The translations under genes and the position numbers were made by a program. Under the pieces are notes generated by a model that saw only the letters and a program-made list of their open reading frames with translations, had not been told where the DNA came from and searched no databases. A DNA stretch of 35,203 nt from Thermoplasmata archaeon. GTDB lineage: Archaea; Thermoplasmatota; Thermoplasmata; Thermoplasmatales; Thermoplasmataceae. The DNA is taken from positions 1 through 35,203 of the forward strand of contig JAKAAE010000002.1 in assembly GCA_021797225.1 (NCBI GenBank). Direction: 5' to 3'. Each line of letters begins with the position of its first letter. Position 1 is the first letter of the stretch. Shown here piece after piece: positions 15,337 to 22,180 of the stretch.

Positions 15337-16077
15337 TTTCCTGAATAGATGTGTAAAATCAGGATTATATAGATAAGATTTCTTGTCAGAATAATATGAT
15401 ACATTCCCACCGACCATTATCAGTGCCTGCCTGTTTATTTTATTTTCAAACATGGCATGTTCCAGGTCCCCTATACTGGATATTATGATTTTTTCATCCG
15501 GCCAGGATACTCTGTACGCTATAACTGCCCGGTCTTCCGGTGAATACCCAGCACTTATCAGTTTTTCACTTACCTTTTTAGCGTTGGAAGCGCTTAGAAA
15601 TATTGCAAGTGATGTCTTATGGGCAGCCAGTAATTCCAGGTCCTCCTTTTCAAAATGCTCTGTTCTTCTGGGCACCCGGGTCAGTATAATTGTCTGTGTA
15701 GTGCCGGGAGCTGTCAGTTCCATTCCCATGGTTGCAGCGGCTGCAAATACCGAGCTTATTCCCGGGATAATCTCGAATACCATGCCATTTTCCCTGAAAA
15801 ATTGCATCTCATCATTGATGGCACCGTATACCGATGGGTCTCCGCTGTGGAGCCTCACAATATCTTTTGCATCATCATAATATTTCTTCACTGTCTTATT
15901 GATTTCATCTATATCCATTGTTGAAGTTTTTATTATAGTTTCTGCCCTGCTATCCCTGAAAATATCTGGATTGACAAGTGAATCTGCGTAAATTATCACA
16001 TCGGATGCATCTATGAGCCTTTTAGCCTTTACAGTAAGCAGTTCAGGATCTCCCGGGCCTGCACCAATTATATGTAT
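15319..16077 (-). CDS. cbiF: cobalt-precorrin-4 C11-methyltransferase CbiF with a non-canonical start codon
   Basis: CbiF uses SAM to methylate C11 in anaerobic cobalamin synthesis. The intact tetrapyrrole methylase N-terminus, read HIIGAGPGDPELLTVKAKR, is encoded at about 16020-16074, but the frame back to the preceding in-frame stop holds no ATG, GTG or TTG. The best start is ATA at 16077 (or ACG at 16080), placed 6 or 3 nt after a perfect GGTGAT. This gives 252 residues, the normal CbiF length. Starting at the first ordinary start codon (GTG at 15999) would remove the GAGPGDPELLT SAM loop. Other CbiF landmarks are YADSLVNPDIF, LHSGDPSVYGAI, IIPGISSVFAAAA and LTAPGTTQTIILTR with RVPRRTE. 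It overlaps the end of cbiL by 10 nt and is last in the operon. Confidence 0.9.
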   Translation of the reverse strand: MHIIGAGPGDPELLTVKAKRLIDASDVIIYADSLVNPDIFRDSRAETIIKTSTMDIDEINKTVKKYYDDAKDIVRLHSGDPSVYGAINDEMQFFRENGMVFEIIPGISSVFAAAATMGMELTAPGTTQTIILTRVPRRTEHFEKEDLELLAAHKTSLAIFLSASNAKKVSEKLISAGYSPEDRAVIAYRVSWPDEKIIISSIGDLEHAMFENKINRQALIMVGGNVSYYSDKKSYLYNPDFTHLFRKSSKKG

Positions 16078-16727
16078 CGTTTTATCACCACTATAGTCAT
16101 ATAATCCCTAATATCATCAATATTCTTATAAATTCTTTCTTTATCCGTGGATACATAACTCATTATATAATAATCATTTATCCTGTATTTTGTTATAATC
16201 TCTTTTATTATCTTCTTTGCCCGTATAGCCTTATATATAACGGTGTTCTGGTTTTCCATGATCTTTTCTTCCATATATCCATAATCGTCTATGGCAGGAA
16301 CTATCTGCAATGGCTCATCCTTTGTTGCAAGAATAATTTTCAAAGCAGCGGAAATGCCGTTCATGGAGCTTATGCCCGGTATTACTGTATATTCAATATT
16401 TAGAAAGGGCATTATATCAAGAAACGTGCTGTATAGCATTGGTTCGCCCTCCACGGCATAAACCGTTCTGGTCCCTCTTTTACAGGACTCTGTTATAATT
16501 TTCCCATATCCGGCGCAAATATCCTTTATTCCTGCATTTCCGATAGGGAACTGCATGGGCCTCAACTTGGATTTATCTATTTTCATACCATTGAGTATAT
16601 TTTCTGCGGAGTTCAATGAAGTTTTCGGGTAAAAAATTATCTCAGCATCCATCAAGGCTCTGTATCCTTTCATTGTTACCAGTTCAGGGTCTCCCGGTCC
16701 GAGTCCCACAACCGTGAACTTATTCAT
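16068..16727 (-). CDS. cbiL: cobalt-precorrin-2 C20-methyltransferase CbiL
   Basis: The 219-residue tetrapyrrole methylase opens FTVVGLGPGDPELVTMKGYRAL (SAM loop GLGPGDPELVT at 8-18) and has IIFYPKTS in place of the IxYxxS strand. The substrate-side loop is VEGEPMLYSTF, where CbiL/CobI proteins carry GDPMxYST, so an Asp is replaced by Glu. The VIPGISSMNGISAAL helix follows. These together fit CbiL/CobI, which adds the C20 methyl group to cobalt-factor II. Length is slightly short (usual 230-240). The ATG at 16727 follows GGTGG (16734-16738) by 6 nt and overlaps the CbiE-CbiT fusion by 8 nt, so it is translationally coupled. Its own 3' end overlaps cbiF. Confidence 0.88.
   Translation of the reverse strand: MNKFTVVGLGPGDPELVTMKGYRALMDAEIIFYPKTSLNSAENILNGMKIDKSKLRPMQFPIGNAGIKDICAGYGKIITESCKRGTRTVYAVEGEPMLYSTFLDIMPFLNIEYTVIPGISSMNGISAALKIILATKDEPLQIVPAIDDYGYMEEKIMENQNTVIYKAIRAKKIIKEIITKYRINDYYIMSYVSTDKERIYKNIDDIRDYMTIVVIKRYI
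16084..16089 (-). promoter_or_regulatory. Shine-Dalgarno sequence for cbiF (GGTGAT)
   Basis: The minus strand reads GGTGAT, matching the core complement of the archaeal 16S rRNA tail. It lies 6 nt before ATA (16077) and 3 nt before ACG (16080), inside the last codons of cbiL. It marks where initiation should occur although no standard start codon is present. Confidence 0.6.
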
Positions 16728-17913
16728 TTTTTACCACCCTAATTATGTAAATCTGATCCATTGGTACAAACCTTGTATATTTCGAAACAGGAGTTAATTT
16801 TGATATATTTATTTGACTGATATCCGCCTTTAATTTCATAGATTTAATATAATCCATGGCCCTCTGGAAATTTTCGATAGTCGTCAGGTTGATAACCATC
16901 CTACCATCTATTTTTAGCCTTTTATATGAATAATCCATGATTTCCCGGATTTGGCCGGAAGAACCTCCAATGAATATTGCATCAGGATCAGGCAGCTGAT
17001 GGAGTATCTCAGGTGCAATTCCGTTTATGATTTTTATATCGCAGCCGCTCATTTCCATATTTGATTGAATATTTTTACAGAGTTCTGCATCTTTTTCTAT
17101 TGCATATATCTCTCCCTCTGTATCGGTGAAAGAGGCGGCTATGGCAAGAGATCCCGATCCTGAGCCTATATCCCATAAAATTGTATTCTTATCAATATCC
17201 AGGTCGGATAATGATATATCCCTCACCTCTTTTTTTGTGATATTCCCATTCCTCTTTGTAAATCCGCTATCATCGGGCATAGAAATTTTATATTCCGATT
17301 CCGCCGTGAGTATCATTATATTGAGCGGATCAAATTCCCTGCCTTTGAGTTCCTCTATGGAATAACTACCAGATTTTTCATTGCTGTATCCCATATTTTC
17401 GAATACATGTGCCCGGTATGAAGTCAATCCAAATCTTATCATATAGTCTGCTATAGTAGATGGTGTGTTCACGGTATCCGTAAATATCACGATTTTATAT
17501 TTATTCCGAATTTTCTGTGCCAGTCCCTGTATGTTTCTTCCATGGAGGCTGACAGTATAAATTGCACTGGAATCCATTGCAATTCTTGAAAGAGCTACCT
17601 GCATGGAACTCACCTCAGGAATGATTTCAATTTCATTTCCAGGATAATTTTCGCTGATATATTTTCCTATCCCATAAAACAAAGGGTCCCCGGTGGCAAC
17701 TACGGTTATTTTTTTACCTGATTTATACGCATTTTCCATATCAATTCTGAATTTTTTGAATTCGCCGATATCAACAATTAACTTATTCGTTGCTTCAAAG
17801 AACTCCCTGTTGCGGTGACCGGAAAATATTATATCAGAGTCATTCAGGCATTCTACTGCCTCGTGGCACAGTGGTTTCCCAGGAAAAACCCCGATTACGT
17901 TAATTCTTTTCAT
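16720..17913 (-). CDS. cobL: CbiE-CbiT fusion (cobalt-precorrin-7 C5- and cobalt-precorrin-6B C15-methyltransferase, decarboxylating)
   Basis: From the ATG at 17913 the 397-residue protein joins two methyltransferases. Residues 1 to about 205 form the tetrapyrrole-methylase domain CbiE (INVIGVFPGKP near 4-14, VVATGDPLFYGIG at 71-83, EIIPEVSSMQVALSRI at 96-111). Residues about 215-397 form a Rossmann SAM domain CbiT with WDIGSGSGSLAIAA at 247-260, an acidic strand end IYAIEKD and the motif AIFIGGSSGQIREI. The fused order is that of CobL/CbiET, which methylates C5 and C15 and decarboxylates the C12 acetate. The ATG at 17913 follows GGTGG by 6 nt; an ATG at 17937 in frame is less likely. It overlaps the end of the CobA-HemD gene by 14 nt. 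Confidence 0.92.
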   Translation of the reverse strand: MKRINVIGVFPGKPLCHEAVECLNDSDIIFSGHRNREFFEATNKLIVDIGEFKKFRIDMENAYKSGKKITVVATGDPLFYGIGKYISENYPGNEIEIIPEVSSMQVALSRIAMDSSAIYTVSLHGRNIQGLAQKIRNKYKIVIFTDTVNTPSTIADYMIRFGLTSYRAHVFENMGYSNEKSGSYSIEELKGREFDPLNIMILTAESEYKISMPDDSGFTKRNGNITKKEVRDISLSDLDIDKNTILWDIGSGSGSLAIAASFTDTEGEIYAIEKDAELCKNIQSNMEMSGCDIKIINGIAPEILHQLPDPDAIFIGGSSGQIREIMDYSYKRLKIDGRMVINLTTIENFQRAMDYIKSMKLKADISQINISKLTPVSKYTRFVPMDQIYIIRVVKNE

Positions 17914-19189
17914 ATATTCCACCGAAAAATGATACAATTTTTTTCTCTATTTCATCATAAGGATATTCAATTCGCATTACAGGTATTCTGTCAGAAATTT
18001 TGATCTCAGGGGGCAGGGATTCAGATTTACCTGCAAGCACTATAAGGTCTGATTTGTCCAGATAATCTTCAATGTATCCGTTGAAGTTATTTTTTTGAAG
18101 TTTTGCTATATCAATTTCTCCAGAATTTCCATAGCCCAATTTAATATAACTTCCATCTATCTCTGATATGTCAACTAAATTAAAAATCCCGTACTTTTTC
18201 AATAATCCTTTTCCAATTTGATCCGTTGCTATTTTGCCCGCATCCCTTAAATCGAATTTATTCCATATTAATGTATCAAAAAAGGCCTGTACATATCTTC
18301 CTTCAATGGCAATGTTTTTACCGCAAAGTGAGTGCACATCTATTTTAACCGGGAATATCTGCGATTCTTTAATTTTAAAAATAGTGAATCCCTTACTTTC
18401 GAGATAATCTAATGGTGGACTATAAAAATCATAAAAAATTGATATGGTTTTTCCGGAGTACTCTCTGTTTTCAATTATCTGGAATTCCCTGTGATAATTA
18501 ACAACATTCCCAACAACGATAATTGAAGGTGATCCATTATATTTATAATCTATTTTTTCAAGGGTACCGCTAAAGGTTTTTTGATAATTATATGTTCCAT
18601 TTTCAATTATGGCCACGGGGGTTTCCTTCCTGTAACCTGCTGATAGTAGTTTTTTGATTATGTCCATTAAATTGTAAGCTCCCATAAAAATTACCAGTGT
18701 ATACATGTTGCACTGAAATTCATGGCAATCTGGAATGCTAAGATTCTCTACACTGTTGCCTGTTGTAACTATCACCCCGTGGTTCACATTCCTGTGTGTT
18801 AGTGGTATCCCTGAAAATTCCGGCACGGAAATTAAGGCAGAAACTCCGGGAATTATTTCATATTCTATGCCATTCTTTTTCAGTTCCTCTATTTCTTCCC
18901 CTCCCCTGCCGAATAAAAATGGGTCTCCACCCTTCAGTCTAACAACTATATTTTTTATTAATGATTCACGGACTATTATACTGTTAATTTCTTCCTGTGA
19001 TATTCTCTTGATATAGGGTTTTTTGCCTACATAAATTTTATCGCATCCCGGTTTTGCCATATCAAGAATCTCTGGATTTATCAGATGATCATAAATTAGG
19101 GCGTCTGCCATGCCAATTATTTTTGCCCCAGCAATAGTAAGCATATCCTTATTTCCCGGTCCGCAACCGACTATGTACGCCTTTCCCAT
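17900..19189 (-). CDS. cobA: uroporphyrinogen-III C-methyltransferase fused to a HemD-like domain (CobA-HemD)
   Basis: From the ATG at 19189 (MGKAYIVGCGPG) the 429-residue protein starts with an SUMT domain, residues 1 to about 240: AYIVGCGPGNKDML (4-17), YDHLINPEIL, the strongly diagnostic VRLKGGDPFLFGRGGEE (83-99), IIPGVSALISVP and the GIPLTHR loop. It converts uroporphyrinogen III to precorrin-2. The rest, about 185 residues, resembles a diverged uroporphyrinogen-III synthase (ATDQIGKGLLKKYGI and SDLIVLAGKSESLPP strands). Such fusions are known in bacteria and make both UroIII and precorrin-2. The SAM loop is atypical (GNKDMLT instead of GDPELLT). A longer GTG start at 19234 would add 15 non-family residues; a TATA-like word (19208-19217) fits the ATG. 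It heads the corrin operon. Confidence 0.88.
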   Translation of the reverse strand: MGKAYIVGCGPGNKDMLTIAGAKIIGMADALIYDHLINPEILDMAKPGCDKIYVGKKPYIKRISQEEINSIIVRESLIKNIVVRLKGGDPFLFGRGGEEIEELKKNGIEYEIIPGVSALISVPEFSGIPLTHRNVNHGVIVTTGNSVENLSIPDCHEFQCNMYTLVIFMGAYNLMDIIKKLLSAGYRKETPVAIIENGTYNYQKTFSGTLEKIDYKYNGSPSIIVVGNVVNYHREFQIIENREYSGKTISIFYDFYSPPLDYLESKGFTIFKIKESQIFPVKIDVHSLCGKNIAIEGRYVQAFFDTLIWNKFDLRDAGKIATDQIGKGLLKKYGIFNLVDISEIDGSYIKLGYGNSGEIDIAKLQKNNFNGYIEDYLDKSDLIVLAGKSESLPPEIKISDRIPVMRIEYPYDEIEKKIVSFFGGIYEKN

Positions 19190-19284
19190 CAATGGGTTAT
19201 TTTGAACTAATATATGATTTTGCTCATTAAACACTTAAACTGTCTTTTAAATTCCATCTACATAAACCTTTTGCTCAGGAAATA

Positions 19285-19293
19285 ATTTAAATA
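19285..19293 (+). promoter_or_regulatory. TATA-like box of the SQR-like gene
   Basis: ATTTAAATA is centred 25 nt before the ATG at 19314. Confidence 0.5.
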
Positions 19294-19313
19294 AACATAT
19301 ACACTTATCATGT

Positions 19314-20447
19314 ATGAATAAAATTAACGTCCTTATAATTGGCGATGCTAATGCAGGCCTTATAACTGCAAATAAATTGAGAATGCATACCGGAAATGAT
19401 GTTAATATAACCGTGGTGGGGAAATCCGAAAAAACCTATTTTAAACCGGAAGGAGTTCTTATACCGTTCAACGGAATTGATTACCGGGATACTGTAAAAC
19501 CAACGGACTCTTTACTAAATTATGGCATTAATCGAATTAAATCCATGGCAAAAAAGATAAATCCTGACAATCGTACGGTGCTTCTCGAAAATGGCAAGAC
19601 AATAGAATATGATTATCTCGTGATTGCAACTGGTGACAGGCTTGTCCCTGAAAACGTGCCCGGATACAATAAGGATGTTTATCATTTCTATGACATGGAA
19701 AATGTTCTGAAATTGAGAGACAAACTGAATAATTTAAAGGCCGGTAAATTCGTGGTGGGACCAGCAAGCATTCCCTTCCAGTGCCCGGTTGCTCCTGAGG
19801 AATTCGTGTTCGGCCTTGATATGCTATTGCGCAGGAAGGGCATCAGGGAAGATAGCGATATCACTTTAATACTTCCCATGGATGACGTTCTTCCTTTCAA
19901 AAATGTTTCGGACCTGGAGAGAAAGGGTTTTTCTGAACTGGGAATAAACTTCATTCCGAAATTCAAAACACAGGCTGTGGATACTTCTAAGGGTACTATT
20001 GTAGCTGAAAGTGGCGAATCTCTCAATTACGACACACTGGTTCTTGTACCCCCACATATGGGGCAGAATGTTATTATTGACTCGGGAATGGGCACGGCAA
20101 AGGGATTTATCGATGTGGATAAATTTACCATGAAGTACAAAAATTATGACAATATTTTTGTTGTGGGAGATGCCGCAAATTTTCCCATGAAGGTGGGGGC
20201 CCTGGGGCACTCAGAGGCTGCATACGTTGCAAGCAAGATCGCAGCAGAATGCGATGGAACAATCAATGATGACAAATTCGATGGATTTATGGGTTGTTCC
20301 AGTGTATACTCCGATAAAATGGGATTTACATTGTCCTTCGACTATAATTCAAAACCCTTCGTGAATTTCCCATCAAAAACAGATTATTTTCTGAAATACA
20401 TATCGGGGGATACTTATTTCTCTTCAATAATAAGAGGGATACTTTAG
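19314..20447 (+). CDS. sqr: sulfide:quinone oxidoreductase-like flavoprotein
   Basis: The 377-residue protein matches the SQR/NDH superfamily: YLVIATGDRL (101-110), QCPVAPEEFVFGLDMLLRRKG (156-176; the CPxAPxE cysteine is Cys157) and VVGDAANFP (283-291). A second cysteine, Cys328, lies in the C-terminal region (MGCSSVYSDK), as in SQRs that use a pair of cysteines for the trisulfide bridge. The third, N-terminal cysteine seen in some SQRs is absent. The first FAD glycine motif is GDANAG (10-15) rather than GxGxxG, which is unusual. SQR oxidises sulfide to polysulfide at the membrane and reduces quinone. The C-terminal region (FVNFPSKTDYFLKYISGD) may form the membrane-docking helices. The ATG is leaderless. 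It is followed directly by a DUF1641 gene. Confidence 0.85.
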   Translation: MNKINVLIIGDANAGLITANKLRMHTGNDVNITVVGKSEKTYFKPEGVLIPFNGIDYRDTVKPTDSLLNYGINRIKSMAKKINPDNRTVLLENGKTIEYDYLVIATGDRLVPENVPGYNKDVYHFYDMENVLKLRDKLNNLKAGKFVVGPASIPFQCPVAPEEFVFGLDMLLRRKGIREDSDITLILPMDDVLPFKNVSDLERKGFSELGINFIPKFKTQAVDTSKGTIVAESGESLNYDTLVLVPPHMGQNVIIDSGMGTAKGFIDVDKFTMKYKNYDNIFVVGDAANFPMKVGALGHSEAAYVASKIAAECDGTINDDKFDGFMGCSSVYSDKMGFTLSFDYNSKPFVNFPSKTDYFLKYISGDTYFSSIIRGIL

Positions 20448-20456
20448 GTGATTGTT

Positions 20457-20921
20457 ATGGATAGTGATAAAAATTTGATAAAAGATAATGAACTGGAATC
20501 AGCACTTGAGAATAATATGGATGTAATACTGGCACTACTCAGATTAACGGAACGACTGAAACAAGCAGGAATTGTGCAGGCTTTGGACCACATAAATAAT
20601 GAAGTGCTTCCCGATAATTTTGACTTCTTTGCAAGAGCTTTTACTTCCAAGGATATGCTTGAAACAATTTCAAAATCGGGGAATACAATGATTTCACTGT
20701 TATTCCTCCTTTCAAACAGGGAAATGGGCGATATGATCAAGGCCATTTCATTTAATTCACAGGGTATAGCAGAAGCCATTCAAAGTGGAGCTTCAGGGTC
20801 ACAGCCACTCTCAATTTTAAAGATCATGGGGCTACTCAAAGATCCTGAATTTGCCACGGGATTAAATGCAATGATTTCCGGTCTGAAAGCACTTGGGTCT
20901 GTACTTAAAAAATTAGACTGA
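20457..20921 (+). CDS. DUF1641 family protein, SQR partner
   Basis: The 154-residue helical protein resembles DUF1641, a family commonly found beside SQR-type flavoproteins and other quinone-linked oxidoreductases. Its C-terminal half carries the typical segment LLKDPEFATGLNAMISGLKALGSVLKK. The N-terminal half is amphipathic (LALLRLTERLKQAGIVQALD). No metal or cofactor motifs are seen. The ATG at 20457 is set by TAGGTGATTGTTATG, where GGTGAT lies 4 nt before the start; a GTG at 20448 is inside that signal. It begins 9 nt after the SQR stop, so the two are co-translated. Its 3' end overlaps the convergent VWA gene by 9 nt. Its function is unknown, and a role in docking SQR to the membrane or quinone pool is inference. 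Confidence 0.75.
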   Translation: MDSDKNLIKDNELESALENNMDVILALLRLTERLKQAGIVQALDHINNEVLPDNFDFFARAFTSKDMLETISKSGNTMISLLFLLSNREMGDMIKAISFNSQGIAEAIQSGASGSQPLSILKIMGLLKDPEFATGLNAMISGLKALGSVLKKLD

Positions 20922-22175
20922 TCTTGCAAGGCCGAGAAGTTCAAGAGCTCCGGATTCGTTGAGCTTCGCATCCATGTATGCGGTGCTTATTTTTTTTAAT
21001 CCATCATTGTAGCCGTTAATCATAACGGTTATGAGTTTTGTCCTTGAATCCCTGTTGAATAGGTCTCCTATATTTACCTTATCTTCACCATCTGTGATAA
21101 TTATAATTGTATTTGTTTCATCCATGATATGTCCGTTTTCCAGATCCTTCACTGCGGTTTTCAGCGCACATTCTATGCAGGTGCCCTTATTGGCCTCAAC
21201 TGTGAGTATATTATCCACTATATCCACCGGGCTGCTGAGAAGATCATGGGGCTTATTATCAAAAAATCTGAAGAAGTATTTTCTTCTTTTTATTCTCGCT
21301 ATCCTGAACAGAGCAAGTGCAACAGATCTTGACCACAGTGTTTTGTCGCCTTCATACATGCTACCACTTTTATCAAGAAGCACATAATATGCTCCCGGGC
21401 TCAAAAGCCGTTTCTCTTTTCCTGTGAAACCATTGATAAGTTTTGAATAGAAGACCTCTTCAGGCATAGCAAGCTCTCTGGAAAGAACGTTTGATATGTG
21501 CCTTGTTTTGTAATATCCAGCAAGCTCGCCTGTATTTGAATATGATCTCATTTTCTTGGTATATCTCGGCATTATATCTATGAGCTTGTTTGCCATTGTG
21601 AGAATTTTATCTGCATTTTCAACATTCATTGCCCTGTCAGTAAGATCCATGAGGCTCTCCATGGACAATCCGTCCTTATGGCCGATATTTCCTCCTGGGC
21701 TTCTGTCTTTTACCACTTTTTCTATTTCATGGGCCGTTTCCATTTTCCTGGATGCTTCCTCCATTGATTTCTCGACATTTTTTGAGTTAATTGAAGGATC
21801 AGAATTCCCGTTTCTGTTCATATTATTCTTTGCATTATTGTTCAATTCTTTCATAAAGTTAATGCTGTACAACATCGAGAGCCTGTCATTAAGAAGAGAA
21901 TATGTCTTTGCCTGTGAAAAATCACGGGTTTTAATCATATAATCCATTTTCAGCCTGACATTTTCCATGAATTCATTGCTGTTTCTGGTTCTGTTCACAC
22001 CGGCTATTCCTGAATAAAATAAAAAATAAAGGTCGGATGCCGCAGTTTTGATCTCTTCAGCAGAATTTTTGTCAAGGTCAATGTTTACGCGCCTGACCAG
22101 TCTTTCCTTAGTTATCCTGTAAACAGTACTTGATTCAGGAATGCCGCTTATATTACTTTTTGGTGTATTTCCCAT
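20913..22175 (-). CDS. ViaA/CoxE-like von Willebrand factor A domain protein
   Basis: From the ATG at 22175 the protein is 420 residues. The N-terminal two-thirds is helical and charged. The C-terminal VWA domain has a full MIDAS: DKSGSM (about 268-273), the Thr in KGTCIE (near 332) and the Asp in IITDGED (near 362). The order, a helical region then VWA with YYVLLDKSGSMYEG and an upstream MoxR ATPase with RavA features, is that of the ViaA partner of RavA. ViaA-type proteins bind membranes and partner complexes through the MIDAS, and RavA remodels them. A GTG at 22184 overlaps the ATPase stop in GGTGA, which also works as a Shine-Dalgarno sequence for the ATG. It ends over the DUF1641 gene on the other strand. 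Confidence 0.85.
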   Translation of the reverse strand: MGNTPKSNISGIPESSTVYRITKERLVRRVNIDLDKNSAEEIKTAASDLYFLFYSGIAGVNRTRNSNEFMENVRLKMDYMIKTRDFSQAKTYSLLNDRLSMLYSINFMKELNNNAKNNMNRNGNSDPSINSKNVEKSMEEASRKMETAHEIEKVVKDRSPGGNIGHKDGLSMESLMDLTDRAMNVENADKILTMANKLIDIMPRYTKKMRSYSNTGELAGYYKTRHISNVLSRELAMPEEVFYSKLINGFTGKEKRLLSPGAYYVLLDKSGSMYEGDKTLWSRSVALALFRIARIKRRKYFFRFFDNKPHDLLSSPVDIVDNILTVEANKGTCIECALKTAVKDLENGHIMDETNTIIIITDGEDKVNIGDLFNRDSRTKLITVMINGYNDGLKKISTAYMDAKLNESGALELLGLARSV

Positions 22176-22180
22176 ATCAG

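Noticed and set aside
15452..15880. 142-codon plus-strand frame opposite cbiF
   Set aside because: It is a shadow of cbiF, which shows clear methylase motifs on the other strand.
15319..15999. CbiF started at the GTG at 15999
   Set aside because: It would remove the SAM-binding GAGPGDPELLT loop, which is intact and in frame just upstream.
17914..17937. Start of the CbiE-CbiT fusion at the upstream ATG (17937)
   Set aside because: The ATG at 17913 has a GGTGG site and begins exactly at the family's first strand (MKRINVIG).
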